In this document: positions 17,527 through 27,719 of the stretch, piece after piece
How the letters are laid out: every line of letters starts with the position of its first letter
How positions within the stretch are numbered: the first letter of the stretch is position 1
Source of the DNA: Bradyrhizobium sp. BR 10289
Lineage (GTDB): Bacteria; Pseudomonadota; Alphaproteobacteria; Rhizobiales; Xanthobacteraceae
NCBI RefSeq assembly: GCF_019455385.1
Contig: NZ_JACOFR010000012.1
Location: 62,001 to 126,000, forward strand
Direction of reading: 5' to 3'
Length of the DNA stretch: 64,000 bases
Position numbers and translations under genes: made by a program
The notes under the pieces: model-generated
Databases searched by the model: none
What the model saw: the letters and a program-made list of their open reading frames with translations, nothing else
What the model was told of the DNA's origin: nothing

Positions 17527-19431
17527 ATGAGCACGTCATCCAATTCCAAATTCCGTAACACCAAGGAAGCGCCGACCGAGCCGTTCAAGCGCTCGGTCGC
17601 TTCCTGTCTGAAGGCGATCGCGAAATCGCCCGAGCTCGATGTGAGCTTCGCGGCCGAGCGCCCGGGCCTTGCGCCGGGTAAAGCTCGCTTGCCCGAGCCG
17701 GCGCGCAAGATGACAAAGCGCGACGCCGCCATCGTGCGCGGCCACGCCGATTCCATTGCGCTCAAGATCGCCTGTCACGACGCAAAACTGCATCGCAAGC
17801 TGATGCCGGGCAATCCGCAAGCGCGCGGCGTGTTCGAGGCGGTGGAGCAGGCGCGGGTCGAGGCGATCGGCGCGCGCCGCATGGCGGGCGTTGCCAAGAA
17901 CCTCACCGCGATGCTCGACGATCATTTCCATCGCGGCAAGTTCGACGAGATCACCGACCGCGCCGATGCGCCGCTGGCCGATGCGCTGGCGATGCTGGTG
18001 CGCGAGCGCCTCACTGGTTTGGCGCCGCCCGCGGCTGCGAAGAAGATGGTCGATCTCTGGCGTCCGATCCTCGAAGACAAGATCGGCAAGCGGCTCGACC
18101 GGCTCGACGGCGTGGTCGAGGACCAGACCAAGTTCGGCGATGCCGTGCATGACCTCCTGACCGCGCTCGAGCTCGGCGACGAGCGCAGCGCCGACAGTGA
18201 GGACAACGAAGATAACGACGAGAACCAGGACGGCGACAACGATCAGTCCGGTGCGGAAGGCTCGCCCGATTCCGATGCCGCGCAGGAGATGAGCGCCGAC
18301 CAGGCGCAAGCCTCGTCGGAAGAGATGAGCGACAGCGCGATGGAAAGCGCGCAGGCCTCGACGTCCGATACGTTCGACGACGGCGAGCTCGGCGACGACG
18401 AGACGCCGGGCGAGGCGACGCGTCCGAATTCGCACGGCAAGAACGAGCCGCGCGGGCCGGAATACCACGCCTTCGCGCCGAAATTCGACGAGGTGATCGC
18501 CGCCGAGGATCTCTGCGACCATGACGAGCTGGAGCGCCTGCGCGCCTATCTCGACAAGCAGCTCGCGCATCTGCAGGGCATCGTTGCGCGCCTCGCCAAC
18601 CGGCTGCAGCGCCGCCTGATGGCGCAGCAGAACCGCGCCTGGGAGTTCGATCTCGAAGAGGGGATCCTCGATCCCGCGCGGCTGTCGCGCGTCGTCACCG
18701 ATCCCTATCACCCGCTGTCCTTCATGCACGAGAAGGAGGCGACCTTCCGCGACACCGTCGTGACGCTGCTGCTCGACAATTCCGGCTCGATGCGCGGACG
18801 GCCGATCACCGTCGCCGCCACCTGCGCCGACATTCTCGCGCGCACGCTGGAGCGTTGCGGCGTCAAGGTCGAAATCCTCGGCTTCACCACGCGCGCCTGG
18901 AAGGGCGGGCAATCGCGCGAGGCGTGGCTGGCCGCCGGCAAGCCGGCCAATCCCGGCCGTCTCAACGATCTCCGTCACATCATCTACAAGTCCGCCGACG
19001 CTCCCTGGCGCCGTGCGCGAAAGAATCTCGGCCTGATGATGCGCGAGGGTCTGCTGAAAGAGAACATCGACGGCGAGGCGCTGGACTGGGCGCACAAGCG
19101 CCTGCTCGGCCGGCCCGAGCAGCGCAAGATCCTGATGATGATCTCGGACGGTGCGCCGGTCGACGATTCCACGCTGTCGGTCAATCCCGGCAATTATCTC
19201 GAGCGGCATCTGCGTCACATCATCGAGGAGATCGAGACCCGCTCGCCGGTCGAGCTGATCGCGATCGGCATCGGCCATGACGTGACGCGCTACTATCGCC
19301 GCGCCGTGACGATCGTGGACGCCGAAGAGCTCGGCGGCGCCATCACCGAGAAGCTCGCCGAACTCTTCAGCGAGACCAACACGGCGCCAACGCAAGCACC
19401 CGCTCGCCCGCGACGCAAATTGCATTCGTGA
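17527..19431 (+). CDS. cobT: Aerobic cobaltochelatase subunit CobT
   Basis: 634 residues, normal for CobT. An N-terminal CobT region is followed by a very acidic linker (about residues 217-310, rich in Asp, Glu and Asn) and a C-terminal von Willebrand A domain with the metal-ion site DNSGS at residues 417-421. CobT forms the second ring of the CobST chaperone that drives CobN. Its last codons overlap the next gene's start (GTGA). Confidence 0.96.
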   Translation: MSTSSNSKFRNTKEAPTEPFKRSVASCLKAIAKSPELDVSFAAERPGLAPGKARLPEPARKMTKRDAAIVRGHADSIALKIACHDAKLHRKLMPGNPQARGVFEAVEQARVEAIGARRMAGVAKNLTAMLDDHFHRGKFDEITDRADAPLADALAMLVRERLTGLAPPAAAKKMVDLWRPILEDKIGKRLDRLDGVVEDQTKFGDAVHDLLTALELGDERSADSEDNEDNDENQDGDNDQSGAEGSPDSDAAQEMSADQAQASSEEMSDSAMESAQASTSDTFDDGELGDDETPGEATRPNSHGKNEPRGPEYHAFAPKFDEVIAAEDLCDHDELERLRAYLDKQLAHLQGIVARLANRLQRRLMAQQNRAWEFDLEEGILDPARLSRVVTDPYHPLSFMHEKEATFRDTVVTLLLDNSGSMRGRPITVAATCADILARTLERCGVKVEILGFTTRAWKGGQSREAWLAAGKPANPGRLNDLRHIIYKSADAPWRRARKNLGLMMREGLLKENIDGEALDWAHKRLLGRPEQRKILMMISDGAPVDDSTLSVNPGNYLERHLRHIIEEIETRSPVELIAIGIGHDVTRYYRRAVTIVDAEELGGAITEKLAELFSETNTAPTQAPARPRRKLHS

Positions 19432-20510
19432 GCACGCATCGATCCCGCCGCAGCTTTCTTGGCCACGCGGCGGCGGGATTCTCCACTCTCGCGCTCTCCC
19501 GCCTCGCGCACGCGCAAGCCACGACGACCGAGCCGCCGCCGCGGCCGGCGCAAATCGAGCACGCCGTCACCGCGCCGGTCAGCATCGAGGTGAATGCGCG
19601 GCCGATTCCGAATTTCGAGCCGCGGGACCGCGCGCGCGTGCGTTTCGGCTCACTGCAATATCGCAGCGGTCTCGTCCTGACCTCGCCGCATCGCGGCTTC
19701 GGCGGCCTGTCCGGCCTGCGCTTCCTCGACAACAAGGGCGAGCGTTTCCTCGCGCTGTCGGATCAAGGCACCTGGTTCACCGGCAACATCCGCTATGCCG
19801 GCGGCAAGATGGCCGGCCTCGACGACGTCGAGGCGGCGCCGATGCTCAATGCCGAGGGGCGGCCGATCACGGAGAAGCGCTACTGGTACGACACCGAGTC
19901 GCTCGCGCGCGACGGCAAGGTCGTCTATGTCGGGCTCGAGCGCGTCAACCAGATCATGCGCTTCGATCTCGCCAAGGGCGGCACGCAGGCGCGCGGCGAG
20001 GTGGTCCCGACGCCGCCGGCGATCCGCAAGCTGCCGTCCAACAAGGGGCTGGAGGCGATGGTCTTCGTGCCCAGGGACAAGGGCCAGCCGCTCGCCGGCA
20101 CGCTGATCGCGTTCTCCGAGCGCGGGCTGGACGCCGACGGCAACCTCACGGCCTTCCTGATCGGCGGCCCATCGCCCGGCCAGTTCAGCGTGCGCCGCAC
20201 CGAGAAATTCGACATCAGTGATGCCGTGCTGCTGCCCTCCGGCGAGCTGTTGATCCTCGAACGCAAATTCTCCTGGTTCACCGGCGTCAACATCCGCATC
20301 CGCGCCATCCCGCTGAAGTCAATCGCGCCGGGTGCGCTGGTCGACGGCCCCGAATTGTTCGCCGCCGATCTCGGCCACGAGATCGACAACATGGAAGGCA
20401 TCGACGCCCACGTCACGCCTGATGGCGAGACCGTGCTGACCATGGTGTCGGACGACAATTTCTCGTTCCTCCAGCGCACGCTGCTGCTGCAGTTCACGCT
20501 GGTGGAATAG
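19428..20510 (+). CDS. Tat-exported phytase-esterase-like protein
   Basis: 360 residues. A twin-arginine signal ([20 protein letters not shown], Ala-rich cleavage region) indicates folded export to the periplasm. The rest matches the esterase-like phytase (DUF4394/SdiA-regulated-like beta-propeller) pattern: [23 protein letters not shown] and NMEGIDAH. The GTG start overlaps the cobT stop, so it is coupled to the cobalamin genes. I recall this gene after cobT in other Rhizobiales. Substrate unknown. Confidence 0.8.
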   Translation: MSTHRSRRSFLGHAAAGFSTLALSRLAHAQATTTEPPPRPAQIEHAVTAPVSIEVNARPIPNFEPRDRARVRFGSLQYRSGLVLTSPHRGFGGLSGLRFLDNKGERFLALSDQGTWFTGNIRYAGGKMAGLDDVEAAPMLNAEGRPITEKRYWYDTESLARDGKVVYVGLERVNQIMRFDLAKGGTQARGEVVPTPPAIRKLPSNKGLEAMVFVPRDKGQPLAGTLIAFSERGLDADGNLTAFLIGGPSPGQFSVRRTEKFDISDAVLLPSGELLILERKFSWFTGVNIRIRAIPLKSIAPGALVDGPELFAADLGHEIDNMEGIDAHVTPDGETVLTMVSDDNFSFLQRTLLLQFTLVE

Positions 20511-20576
20511 AAGCTCGCCGGAATGGTTCTTGCAAAGATTGCTTGCGACAATTGCGTGCCCAGACCGGAGATGTCG

Positions 20577-21545
20577 ATGACCAGGTTCCTTCGCGTGTTG
20601 TGTCTTTGTGCCGGCGTCTGGATCGCCGCTGCGGCGCAAGTCCAGGCACAAGACTGGCCTGCGCGGCTGATCAAGGCGACCATTCCGTTCGGTCCGGGCA
20701 GCGCGGCGGACGTGGTGCCGCGGCTGGTGTTCGAGCGTCTCTCCGCCGAGCTCGGCCAGCCCATCGTGGTCGAGAACCGCGCCGGCGGCGGCGGAGTGGT
20801 CGGCTCGGCGGCGGTGGCGAAGGCCGATCCCGACGGTTACAGCCTGCTCGCCCAGTCGTCGGCGCTGTCCGTGGCGCCCTTGATCTTCCCCAATGCGAGC
20901 TTCGACCCCAGCCGCGATCTCGCCTCGGTGTTCATGATCGGATCCGGTGCCAACGTGATGATCGTGCCGAAGGAGCGGCCCTGGACAACCATCCAGGACT
21001 TCATCGCCGACGCCAAGGCAAAGCCCGGCTCGATCTCGTTCGGCTCGGTCGGCATCGGCAGCGCCGTGCACATCTCGAGCGAAAAATTCCGCTACGCCGC
21101 CGGCATCGAAGCCACGCATGTGCCTTATCGCGCCGGCCCGGAAGTGATCGCCGATATTCTCGGCGGGCGCATCGATCTGTATTTCTGTCCGCTGGCGACC
21201 GCGCTGCCGCTGATCCGCGAGGGCCAGGTCCGCGCGCTGGTGGTCTCGACGCCCAAGCGCGTCGCCGAGCTGCCCGACGTGCCGGCGGCGGGCGAGATCG
21301 GCTTGAAGGATGCCGACAGCGAGATCTGGTTCGGCGTGTTCGTGCCGGCGAAGACGCCGCGCGGGATCGTCGACAAGTTGCACGCGGCGGCCGAAAAAGT
21401 GCTGGCCACGCCGGCGATGCAGGCGAGCCTGGCCAAGCTCGGGCTCGAACCGAAGCCGATGAAGCCTGGCGAGATGGACGAGCTCGTCAAGCGCGAGCTC
21501 GTGGCCAATCAGGAGCTGATCAAGGCGGCTGGTATCAAGCCATAG
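20577..21545 (+). CDS. Bug/TctC-family tripartite tricarboxylate transporter binding protein
   Basis: 322-residue periplasmic solute-binding protein of the Bug family, with a signal peptide ending near AQVQAQDW. Family motifs: WPARLIKATIPFGPGSAADV, VVENRAGGGGVVGS and THVPYRAGPEVIADILGG. These proteins bind carboxylates and normally feed TctAB, but no membrane subunits are nearby, as is common for orphan Bug proteins. ATG 20577 has GGAG at good spacing; ATG 20571 is two codons earlier. Confidence 0.9.
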   Translation: MTRFLRVLCLCAGVWIAAAAQVQAQDWPARLIKATIPFGPGSAADVVPRLVFERLSAELGQPIVVENRAGGGGVVGSAAVAKADPDGYSLLAQSSALSVAPLIFPNASFDPSRDLASVFMIGSGANVMIVPKERPWTTIQDFIADAKAKPGSISFGSVGIGSAVHISSEKFRYAAGIEATHVPYRAGPEVIADILGGRIDLYFCPLATALPLIREGQVRALVVSTPKRVAELPDVPAAGEIGLKDADSEIWFGVFVPAKTPRGIVDKLHAAAEKVLATPAMQASLAKLGLEPKPMKPGEMDELVKRELVANQELIKAAGIKP

Positions 21546-21670
21546 GGGGCGCATCGCCAGCGCAATGCATGGCGCCGCCCGCTGCCATGCCTCTCGCGCA
21601 ACTCGTAATCCGTGCGTTCGCGACTACACTTCATGCAGTTGCTTCCATCCCTCGCATTCCGGATCCCCGC

Positions 21671-22783
21671 ATGAGCGCCCTGTTTTCCCCGATCACCCTG
21701 CGCGGCCTGACCTTGAAGAACCGCCTCGTGGTGTCGCCGATGTGCCAGTATTCGGCCGAGGACGGCGTGCCCACCGACTGGCACTTCACCCACATCAACA
21801 ATCTCAGCCTGTCGGGCGCGGCGATGTTCTGCATCGAGGCGACCCATGTCGAGGCGATCGGCCGCATCACGCCCGGCTGTCTCGGGCTCTACAGCGATGC
21901 CTCCGAAGCCGCGCTGAAGCAGATCCTCGCTTCCGTGCGCAAGCATTCCTCGACCGCGATCGCGATGCAGCTCGCCCATGCCGGCCGCAAGGCCAGTAGC
22001 GCGCGGCCCTGGGACGGCGGTCAACTGATTCCGGTCAGCGACGGGGGGTGGCAGACGGTGGCGCCGTCGGCCGTGCCGCACAAGGAGGGCGAGGCCGCGC
22101 CGCTCGCGTTGGATAGCAGCGGCCTGAAGCGCATCCGCGAGGCCTTCGTCGACAGCGCCAAGCGCGCCGAACGCATCGGCATCGACGCGATCGAGCTGCA
22201 CGGCGCGCACGGCTACCTCCTGCATCAGTTCCTGTCGCCGATCTCCAACAAGCGCACCGACGAATATGGCGGCTCGCTCGAGAACCGCATGCGCTTCCCG
22301 CTGGAAGTCTACGATGCGGTCCGCGCCGCGTTCCCGCACGACAAGCCGGTCGGCATGCGCGTGTCGTCGACCGACTGGGTCGAGGGCGGCTGGGATCTGG
22401 CGCAGACCATCGAATTCGCCAAGGCGTTGAAGGCGCGCGGCGTCGACTGGATCGATGCCTCCTCCGGCGGTGTCTCGCCGTTGCAGAAGATCACGCTCGG
22501 CCCCGGCTATCAGGTGCAGTTCGCAGACGCGATCAAGCGCGAGACCGGACTTCCGACGATTGCCGTCGGCCTGATCACGGAGCCGAAGCACGCCGAGGAG
22601 ATCGTCGCGTCCGGCAAGGCCGACATGGTCGCGCTCGCCCGCGGCATGCTCTACGACCCCCGCTGGGGCTGGCACGCCGCCGCGGAAGTCGGCGGCGAAG
22701 TCGAAGCCCCGCCGCAATACTGGCGCTCGCAGCCGTCCACGCAAAAGGCGCTGTTCGGGAAAACGACGTTCGGGGCGAGGTAG
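21671..22783 (+). CDS. Old Yellow Enzyme family NADH:flavin oxidoreductase
   Basis: 370 residues, YqjM-like class. FMN and substrate motifs are visible: SPMCQYSAEDG (with the class Cys), QLAHAGRKAS, ELHGAHGYLLHQFLSPISN and KRTDEYGGSLENR. It should reduce activated C=C bonds in enones or similar electrophiles with NAD(P)H. It lies 125 bp after the Bug-type gene on the same strand; a functional link is not evident. Confidence 0.93.
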   Translation: MSALFSPITLRGLTLKNRLVVSPMCQYSAEDGVPTDWHFTHINNLSLSGAAMFCIEATHVEAIGRITPGCLGLYSDASEAALKQILASVRKHSSTAIAMQLAHAGRKASSARPWDGGQLIPVSDGGWQTVAPSAVPHKEGEAAPLALDSSGLKRIREAFVDSAKRAERIGIDAIELHGAHGYLLHQFLSPISNKRTDEYGGSLENRMRFPLEVYDAVRAAFPHDKPVGMRVSSTDWVEGGWDLAQTIEFAKALKARGVDWIDASSGGVSPLQKITLGPGYQVQFADAIKRETGLPTIAVGLITEPKHAEEIVASGKADMVALARGMLYDPRWGWHAAAEVGGEVEAPPQYWRSQPSTQKALFGKTTFGAR

Positions 22784-22789
22784 GAGCTT

Positions 22790-22953
22790 CACCTCTCCCC
22801 GCTTGCGGGGAGAGGTCGAATTCGATCGCAGATCGAATTCGGGTGAGGGGGTACAGGTGCGGCCACAGTCTCAGGTGTGGAGAGAGGCCCCTCACCCCAA
22901 CCCTTTCAGCGCGAGCGAAGCTCGTCGCGGCCCCGTAAGAACGGGGAGAGGGA
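22790..22953. repeat. Intergenic repeat, CACCTCTCCCCGC family, copy 1
   Basis: Contains CTCTCCCCGCTTGCGGGGAGAG, a strong hairpin, then GAATTCGATCGCAGATCGAATTC, and a distal CCCCGTAAGAACGGGGAGAG stem. Related units lie at 23503-23688 and 55542-55664. It follows the Old Yellow Enzyme gene. Confidence 0.7.
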
Positions 22954-23052
22954 GTCGACTTCCCTCCTCACGCATCCGTAACTCCCCTTACCTTCCACCC
23001 GCCACAAAACCGGCCTAACCTCCGCTTGTTCAACGCCTCGCGGAGGCCGGCC

Positions 23053-23460
23053 ATGCGGTTTCGTGTTCGCAAGACTGCCCATGTGTTCGAGCGCCTGGGC
23101 CTCGCCATGGCGGGCGCCGCGTGCGGGCTGTTCGTCGGCGCCTATGTGGGATCGGCGATCGCCCCGCTCACCACGCAGGGTTTCCTGCTGCTGATGATGG
23201 GGCTCGGCATCGTCGGCTTCTATCTCGGCATCGACACGCCGCAGCTGCCGTTCGACGACGCCCACAGCACCATCGATGCCGCCGAATTGCTCAGCGCCGC
23301 CGGCACGCTCTGCGCGACGCTGACCGCGCTCGCCTCGGTCGCCGTCATCGTGCTCCGCCTCGAGCCGCATATCGGCATCGCCTGGCTCGTCCTGTTCGGC
23401 TGGATCGCCGGCGTCGCCATGCAGATCGTCGGCGGCGCCAAGGCCAGGATGCGGAAGTAG
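23053..23460 (+). CDS. Small four-helix membrane protein
   Basis: 135 residues with four hydrophobic segments (about residues 18-42, 46-66, 80-105 and 110-130). No enzymatic motif is visible. ATG 23053 is preceded by CGGAGG at 23041. It is flanked by repeat elements and not obviously in an operon. Function unknown. Confidence 0.7.
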   Translation: MRFRVRKTAHVFERLGLAMAGAACGLFVGAYVGSAIAPLTTQGFLLLMMGLGIVGFYLGIDTPQLPFDDAHSTIDAAELLSAAGTLCATLTALASVAVIVLRLEPHIGIAWLVLFGWIAGVAMQIVGGAKARMRK

Positions 23461-23502
23461 CAGTGATTGTTGATTAGCGAAGGTCGGACAGCGCGCTCGG
23501 TG

Positions 23503-23688
23503 CAACCTCTCCCGCTTGCGGGGGAGGTCGGCGCGCCCGGGCGATGCGAAGCATCGTCCCGCGCGCCGGGTGGGGGCTTTCTCCTCTGGGGGAGTCCCTC
23601 TGTGGAGATACCCTCTCCCCAACCATCCCCCGCATCCGCCTTCGCCCGAAGGCGGGCTTCTGCGCGACAAGCCCGGGGGAGGGAGCGC
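23503..23688. repeat. Composite intergenic repeat, CTCTCCCGC family, copy 2
   Basis: Begins with CCTCTCCCGCTTGCGGGGGAGG, then has CGATGCGAAGCATCG and GCCTTCGCCCGAAGGCGGGC stems, and ends in GGGGGAGGGAGCGC. It looks like several small palindromes in tandem. It lies between the membrane-protein gene and the convergent PilZ gene. Confidence 0.65.
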
Positions 23689-23712
23689 ACCACCCGTGTA
23701 GCGCTTAGCCCT

Positions 23713-23958
23713 CTAAAACACCACGCCCACCCGCGTGCCGCGCTTCCAGGCGATGCGGCAGCGCTTCTTGGTATTGACGTGCAGCAGCTCGAAGCGGTCG
23801 GGGATCTTCACCTGGCCGCCGAGATCGACGCAGGCCCCGCCCGGCGAATAGTCGATCAGCGTGCAGGGAATTACCGGCGCGCGCGGGTCGGTGATGATCT
23901 TGGCCTGGCGGGACACGAGGCCCGCGGGCTTCACGCGGGCATGTCGTCGCGGATGCAT
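23713..23958 (-). CDS. PilZ domain protein
   Basis: 81 residues, a single PilZ domain. The cyclic-di-GMP-binding signature is present: RRHAR (RxxxR) near the N-terminus and DYSPGG (D/N-x-S-x-x-G) about 25 residues later. It probably senses c-di-GMP and alters motility or surface traits through partners. ATG 23958 is supported by GGAGGAGA upstream; the longer in-frame start lies in a palindromic repeat and is unlikely. Confidence 0.85.
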   Translation of the reverse strand: MHPRRHARVKPAGLVSRQAKIITDPRAPVIPCTLIDYSPGGACVDLGGQVKIPDRFELLHVNTKKRCRIAWKRGTRVGVVF

Positions 23959-23983
23959 TGGCACTCTCCTCCAATTCCGCGAC

Positions 23984-24030
23984 GGCATGATCCGGAAAAG
24001 TGCGAAGCGGTTTTCCGAGCGGATCATGCC
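23984..24030. repeat. Palindromic element GGCATGATCCG...CGGATCATGCC
   Basis: Perfect 11-base outer arms enclose AAAAGTGCGAAGCGGTTTT, itself a partial hairpin. I recall closely similar elements scattered in Rhizobiales genomes. It is upstream of the PilZ gene. Confidence 0.65.
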
Positions 24031-24176
24031 AAACAAAAATCGCGCGGTGGGTGTTGGCGCGATGATGGAATGCAGATGATGCGATCCGGCTAAGCCGGGC
24101 GGAAGAATTTTAATGAAAAGTGGCGGCGAATGCGGAAAGCAGCGGTAGTGGGGTGCGCCGCCGCCACCTCAAACTC

Positions 24177-24294
24177 CGTCATTGCGAGGAGCTCTTGCGA
24201 CGACTTGTCCGCCGAAGCCTTTGGCGAAGGCGGAAGCAATCCAGGCTGCTTCCGCGGAGGGATTCTGGATTGCTTCGCTGCGCTAGCAATGACG
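24177..24294. repeat. Intergenic repeat, CGTCATTGCGAG family, copy 1
   Basis: The left end CGTCATTGCGAGGAGCTC and right end GCTTCGCTGCGCTAGCAATGACG are inverted, with CAATCCAG/CTGGATTG inside. A second copy is at 51452-51539. It lies upstream of the PilZ gene and downstream of the DUF2235 gene. Confidence 0.75.
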
Positions 24295-24315
24295 AGAGCA
24301 GAGACCGCGCCCCCA

Positions 24316-25644
24316 TCACCCCGTCACCCCCTCATCCGCCCCCACCACCGGCGGCACCGGCATCGGCACCGTCTGATACCGCGCCGGCAGGTTCACCGGC
24401 TTGTATCCCGGCTCCGCCGCCATCCGCTTCACCACGCTCTCATGCACAAAGGCGCCGTCGGGGATCAGGCGCGGCTCGCCGCAGGGGATGTAGAGGCCGA
24501 GAAACACCTTCCGCTCCGGCCATTCCCGGTACTTGGCGCTTTTCGGGATCACCTCCAGCACGCGCCAGGCCGCATTCATCGAATTGTGCAGCTCGCCGAC
24601 CTCGCCGGTGTATGCCGGCGGCACGTATTTGAACGGCGAGTTCTTGCGCTGGATGCCCCAGGCGAGCTGGTTCACGGTGCGCTTGTTGAACCTCACGCCG
24701 GCCTTCTCGGCCTCCTCGATCATCCAGATCAGCGGATATTTCGATTCCCCGCTCTCGGCCTCCGGATAGCCGCCGCCGACGTCGCAATGCACGCCGGCGA
24801 ACCACACCTGCATGATGTCCTGCGGTACCTTCTTCTCGTCGGGCACGTAGCGGTGGCTCCAGAAGTCCTGCGGCTCGGAGTATCTGTTGAGGCGGAACAT
24901 GCGCCGCCGCTCGTCGATCGCGATCGCCTGCCGGAAGATGGCGACGCTGGGGTTGCGCCGCGTGAAGGCGAGCTCCTCCAGGCTGAACACGAAGAAGAAA
25001 TTGTCGCGCCGCGGCACGATCACGCTCGCCACCGTGTCCCACACGCCGATGAAGTGGATGGTCACCCAGCGCGTCGAGGTGATGCGCGCGAACTGCGCGG
25101 CGAGGTCGAACTTGCCTTGCGGCAGCGGCCCCTGCTCGTCCACCGCGACATCCCTGAGGTCGTCGATGTCGTTGCCGCGCCCGGTGCCGGAATATTGCTT
25201 GTAGGCGACCATGCCGGAGCCTGCGAGGTTCGCCTGCTCCGGCGAGATCAGGCCGATCTTGTGAATCAGCCCCGCCAGCACCCGCACCGTGTAGGCCCCG
25301 CGCGAAAACCCGAACAGGAAGATCCTGTCGCCGGGCGCATAATGCTCGACCAGGAAGCAATAGGCCGAGAGCACGTTGTCATCGAGCCCGTAGCCGGTGG
25401 CGAGCCCCAGCACCAGATTGACGTCGGCCTTGATGCGGTGCCACGTCGTCGGCTCCGTCACCGTGCCGACGCCGGGATCGTAGAACACCATCTGCCGCGG
25501 CTGTGTCCTGTCGGTCTTGCGCAGGCAGCGATACAGCTTCAGGACGTTGGAGATGTTTTCCGAGATCTCGTTGCCGGTGCCGTCACAGCAGATGACGAGG
25601 TTTTTGGGTTCGGGTCTGTGCTCGGTATTGTGCGCCTGCTCCAC
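24316..25644 (-). CDS. DUF2235 alpha/beta hydrolase (Tle1-like)
   Basis: 442 residues. Starts with the DUF2235 hallmark LVICCDGTGNEISENISNV. The nucleophile elbow GFSRGAYTVR carries the predicted catalytic Ser, and WFAGVHCDVGGGY the predicted acid. The family includes the T6SS phospholipase Tle1, but stand-alone members are common and no T6SS gene or signal peptide is seen here. Base composition matches the chromosome, not the adjacent low-GC island. Confidence 0.88.
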   Translation of the reverse strand: MEQAHNTEHRPEPKNLVICCDGTGNEISENISNVLKLYRCLRKTDRTQPRQMVFYDPGVGTVTEPTTWHRIKADVNLVLGLATGYGLDDNVLSAYCFLVEHYAPGDRIFLFGFSRGAYTVRVLAGLIHKIGLISPEQANLAGSGMVAYKQYSGTGRGNDIDDLRDVAVDEQGPLPQGKFDLAAQFARITSTRWVTIHFIGVWDTVASVIVPRRDNFFFVFSLEELAFTRRNPSVAIFRQAIAIDERRRMFRLNRYSEPQDFWSHRYVPDEKKVPQDIMQVWFAGVHCDVGGGYPEAESGESKYPLIWMIEEAEKAGVRFNKRTVNQLAWGIQRKNSPFKYVPPAYTGEVGELHNSMNAAWRVLEVIPKSAKYREWPERKVFLGLYIPCGEPRLIPDGAFVHESVVKRMAAEPGYKPVNLPARYQTVPMPVPPVVGADEGVTG

Positions 25645-25727
25645 GGTATGCCCCTCCGGGTGATGCTACCAAGGCGAGTATAGCGGAGAAGCGAAGCGCA
25701 ACCTAAAAATAGATGAGCTTAGGGCGC

Positions 25728-26513
25728 CTATGTCAGTAGCATTTTCTCACTTCGCGGATACCATTGCTTAATAGCGATCCACGGAGAGGTCGATGTGCCC
25801 TCCTCAGCCGCTTGCAATGAACTCCGTAGGACTGCTGCGATTCGTTGCCTCGACGTGCTTAGCCATCTACCGATATGGGCAATTTCCGTTTCCTCGTATT
25901 TTTTAGGCCAAGCTTCCTGAAAGAGTTCTCCTAGGATGTAGTCAAGACAATCTCCAGGAGTTACTAAGAGGCTTGGCAAGCGGGGAACGTCGAGCGATGG
26001 CCACGCTTGCATCTCCTCTTCTTTGTAAACAGCTTTGATCGGTGCCTTCCAATCAATCTGCGAATGGAAATGACAGCCTGGCGAATCGTGGCTGCCCATC
26101 TCAAATGTCCATGTGAGTGGGTTGACCACGCCATTCAGCCTATCTGAAGTATCGTGCAAAGTGATCTTTGTTGAGCACAGGCCAACAATAGCAAACTCAT
26201 CGCGCTTTCTGGCGACCTTCTTGACCTCCCAAATAAAAGATAGGCATGCCTGCGCGGCAAGGCCCCCCTTGTTGCCTCGCTGATATGAGTTAGTTGCTAT
26301 TGTCCTTATTGGCCTGTCTTGAGGCACGCTCCAAATGATTTGCCCTTCGTTTTGTCCGTCCTTGATGGCGCGAAGATCGTCGCATGCCTGCGCGACGATC
26401 GATTCAGCGTCTGGTTCGAAATAGCTTCCGCCTAAGCGAACGATGCCTTCCAATTGTTCGCATACGGCCTCGAAAGATAGATGAGGAGCTACGTAGTCAC
26501 TTCTGGTCATCAC
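25728..26513 (-). CDS. Orphan protein, last gene of the five-gene island
   Basis: 261 residues. I do not recognise a family. No transmembrane segment or signal is visible, so it is probably cytoplasmic. It has several Trp, Cys and His residues (for example SPGCHFHSQIDW) and a stretch KKVARKRDEFAIVGL that may be a core strand. Its start overlaps the end of the receiver-domain gene by 17 bases, so translation is coupled. As the last and least conserved-looking gene of a putative defence cassette, it is a candidate effector or specificity factor; that is inference from position only. Confidence 0.75.
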   Translation of the reverse strand: MMTRSDYVAPHLSFEAVCEQLEGIVRLGGSYFEPDAESIVAQACDDLRAIKDGQNEGQIIWSVPQDRPIRTIATNSYQRGNKGGLAAQACLSFIWEVKKVARKRDEFAIVGLCSTKITLHDTSDRLNGVVNPLTWTFEMGSHDSPGCHFHSQIDWKAPIKAVYKEEEMQAWPSLDVPRLPSLLVTPGDCLDYILGELFQEAWPKKYEETEIAHIGRWLSTSRQRIAAVLRSSLQAAEEGTSTSPWIAIKQWYPRSEKMLLT

Positions 26514-27708
26514 GCGTTGCCGTCAAAAATGATTGTACTCGATCAATGTCACGTTCGAGAACGTAGCGACGTAGGCGAGGGCTCTTGGCAACTTTGCTCA
26601 GAGCAATCCAGGGGGGTGCAAGCTCGAGAGGCCATTCCTCCGGCTCCAAGCGGACTGCTTCATCTACGTCAACGATTTCGTTTGTGAGGCGAAATTCCTC
26701 ATCGACAGTACGTACGGGAGTGGCAACGTTTAACATTGGTACGGCTTTGCCGTGCATCTGATCAAAATAACTTCGCAGGCGATCGATACTATGCGGTACT
26801 CCGCCAGTTATCTGTCTCAATTTCGCGACCACGCCCGCGCGCCACCAGCGAGCTCCAAGGAAGTTAGATAACAAGCCACGATAGAGAGAATCACTGAATA
26901 GGTCTGCAAGAAAGCCTTTTGATTCGAGAGCGTTGACGCCCCACTCTGGTTGAAGTCTGCAAAGTAATGAGACTTCCACAGAGTCGAGAAGAAAAGAAGG
27001 GTAAGGCAGAGCAATATGAAGCATCCACCGCAGCAAAGATATTCCGTCTCTGTTGGCAAGGCTCTGAAGTGGTGGCCTGTTCTCAAAGATCTGTCGTTCC
27101 GCAGTAGCTGCCCAATCCGATTTGCGATCCAAATCCAGCAATTCGGTAATTGCCTTTAAGGCATCCTCGCGTTCTAAAGCCTCCCCCCACGGCTTTTGAG
27201 ACACAGCATCAACGCCGTCCGCCAGCTCCTGCAAAACTCGAAGGTCTATCTGACTTGTCGGACGAGCTCTCGGATTTTTAGACATGGCCCATTCGCCACG
27301 TACCTTTCTCGCTATAACGTGCTCCCGTCCCCGTGCGGGTACACCATCGCCCAACAAGTCTAACTCGCCGGAATAGAGCACGAACGCGGTGGTTTTGGGT
27401 TCCACATCAATAGCGGTTGCATCGACACCGCTTTCCAATTGACTTGCGCGCTCTGTGAGAATCGAAGTGAGAATTTCTTTCAGGGCAAGTCCATCTTGAG
27501 GATATAGAGCACTAGGAAATTCATCATCAACTCTGTGCTCCGCCAACTTCAAGTCAACGATTACAACTGAACAATCGCGAATCTTTGCGATTAGGTCATC
27601 CATTTGGTCGTCTAAGTTACCGGCAAATTGGAATACGCTGACATTATTTCGCCCTAGTGCTTCCGCCACCGCTGGATCAGGTTCGTCGTCAATATAGACA
27701 AATCTCAT
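26497..27708 (-). CDS. Receiver-domain protein with long unknown C-terminus
   Basis: 403 residues. The N-terminus reads as a CheY-like receiver: acidic pair Asp7-Asp8 (VYIDDEPD), phospho-acceptor candidate Asp52 (VVIVDLKL), a Ser at the Thr/Ser position (FVLYSGE) and a Lys in HVIARKVRG. An insertion lies between the acceptor and Ser strands. The remaining 250 or so residues match no output domain I know; there is no HTH. It sits 11 bp after the histidine-kinase gene, so the two probably form a phosphorelay. Base composition is lower in G+C than the flanks. Confidence 0.8.
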   Translation of the reverse strand: MRFVYIDDEPDPAVAEALGRNNVSVFQFAGNLDDQMDDLIAKIRDCSVVIVDLKLAEHRVDDEFPSALYPQDGLALKEILTSILTERASQLESGVDATAIDVEPKTTAFVLYSGELDLLGDGVPARGREHVIARKVRGEWAMSKNPRARPTSQIDLRVLQELADGVDAVSQKPWGEALEREDALKAITELLDLDRKSDWAATAERQIFENRPPLQSLANRDGISLLRWMLHIALPYPSFLLDSVEVSLLCRLQPEWGVNALESKGFLADLFSDSLYRGLLSNFLGARWWRAGVVAKLRQITGGVPHSIDRLRSYFDQMHGKAVPMLNVATPVRTVDEEFRLTNEIVDVDEAVRLEPEEWPLELAPPWIALSKVAKSPRLRRYVLERDIDRVQSFLTATRDDQK

Positions 27709-27719
27709 TTGCTTCTCGT

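Noticed and set aside
24316-25644. DUF2235 hydrolase as a sixth gene of the five-gene island
   Set aside because: Its G+C content matches the chromosome and a gap of about 80 bp separates it from the island genes, although both are on the same strand.
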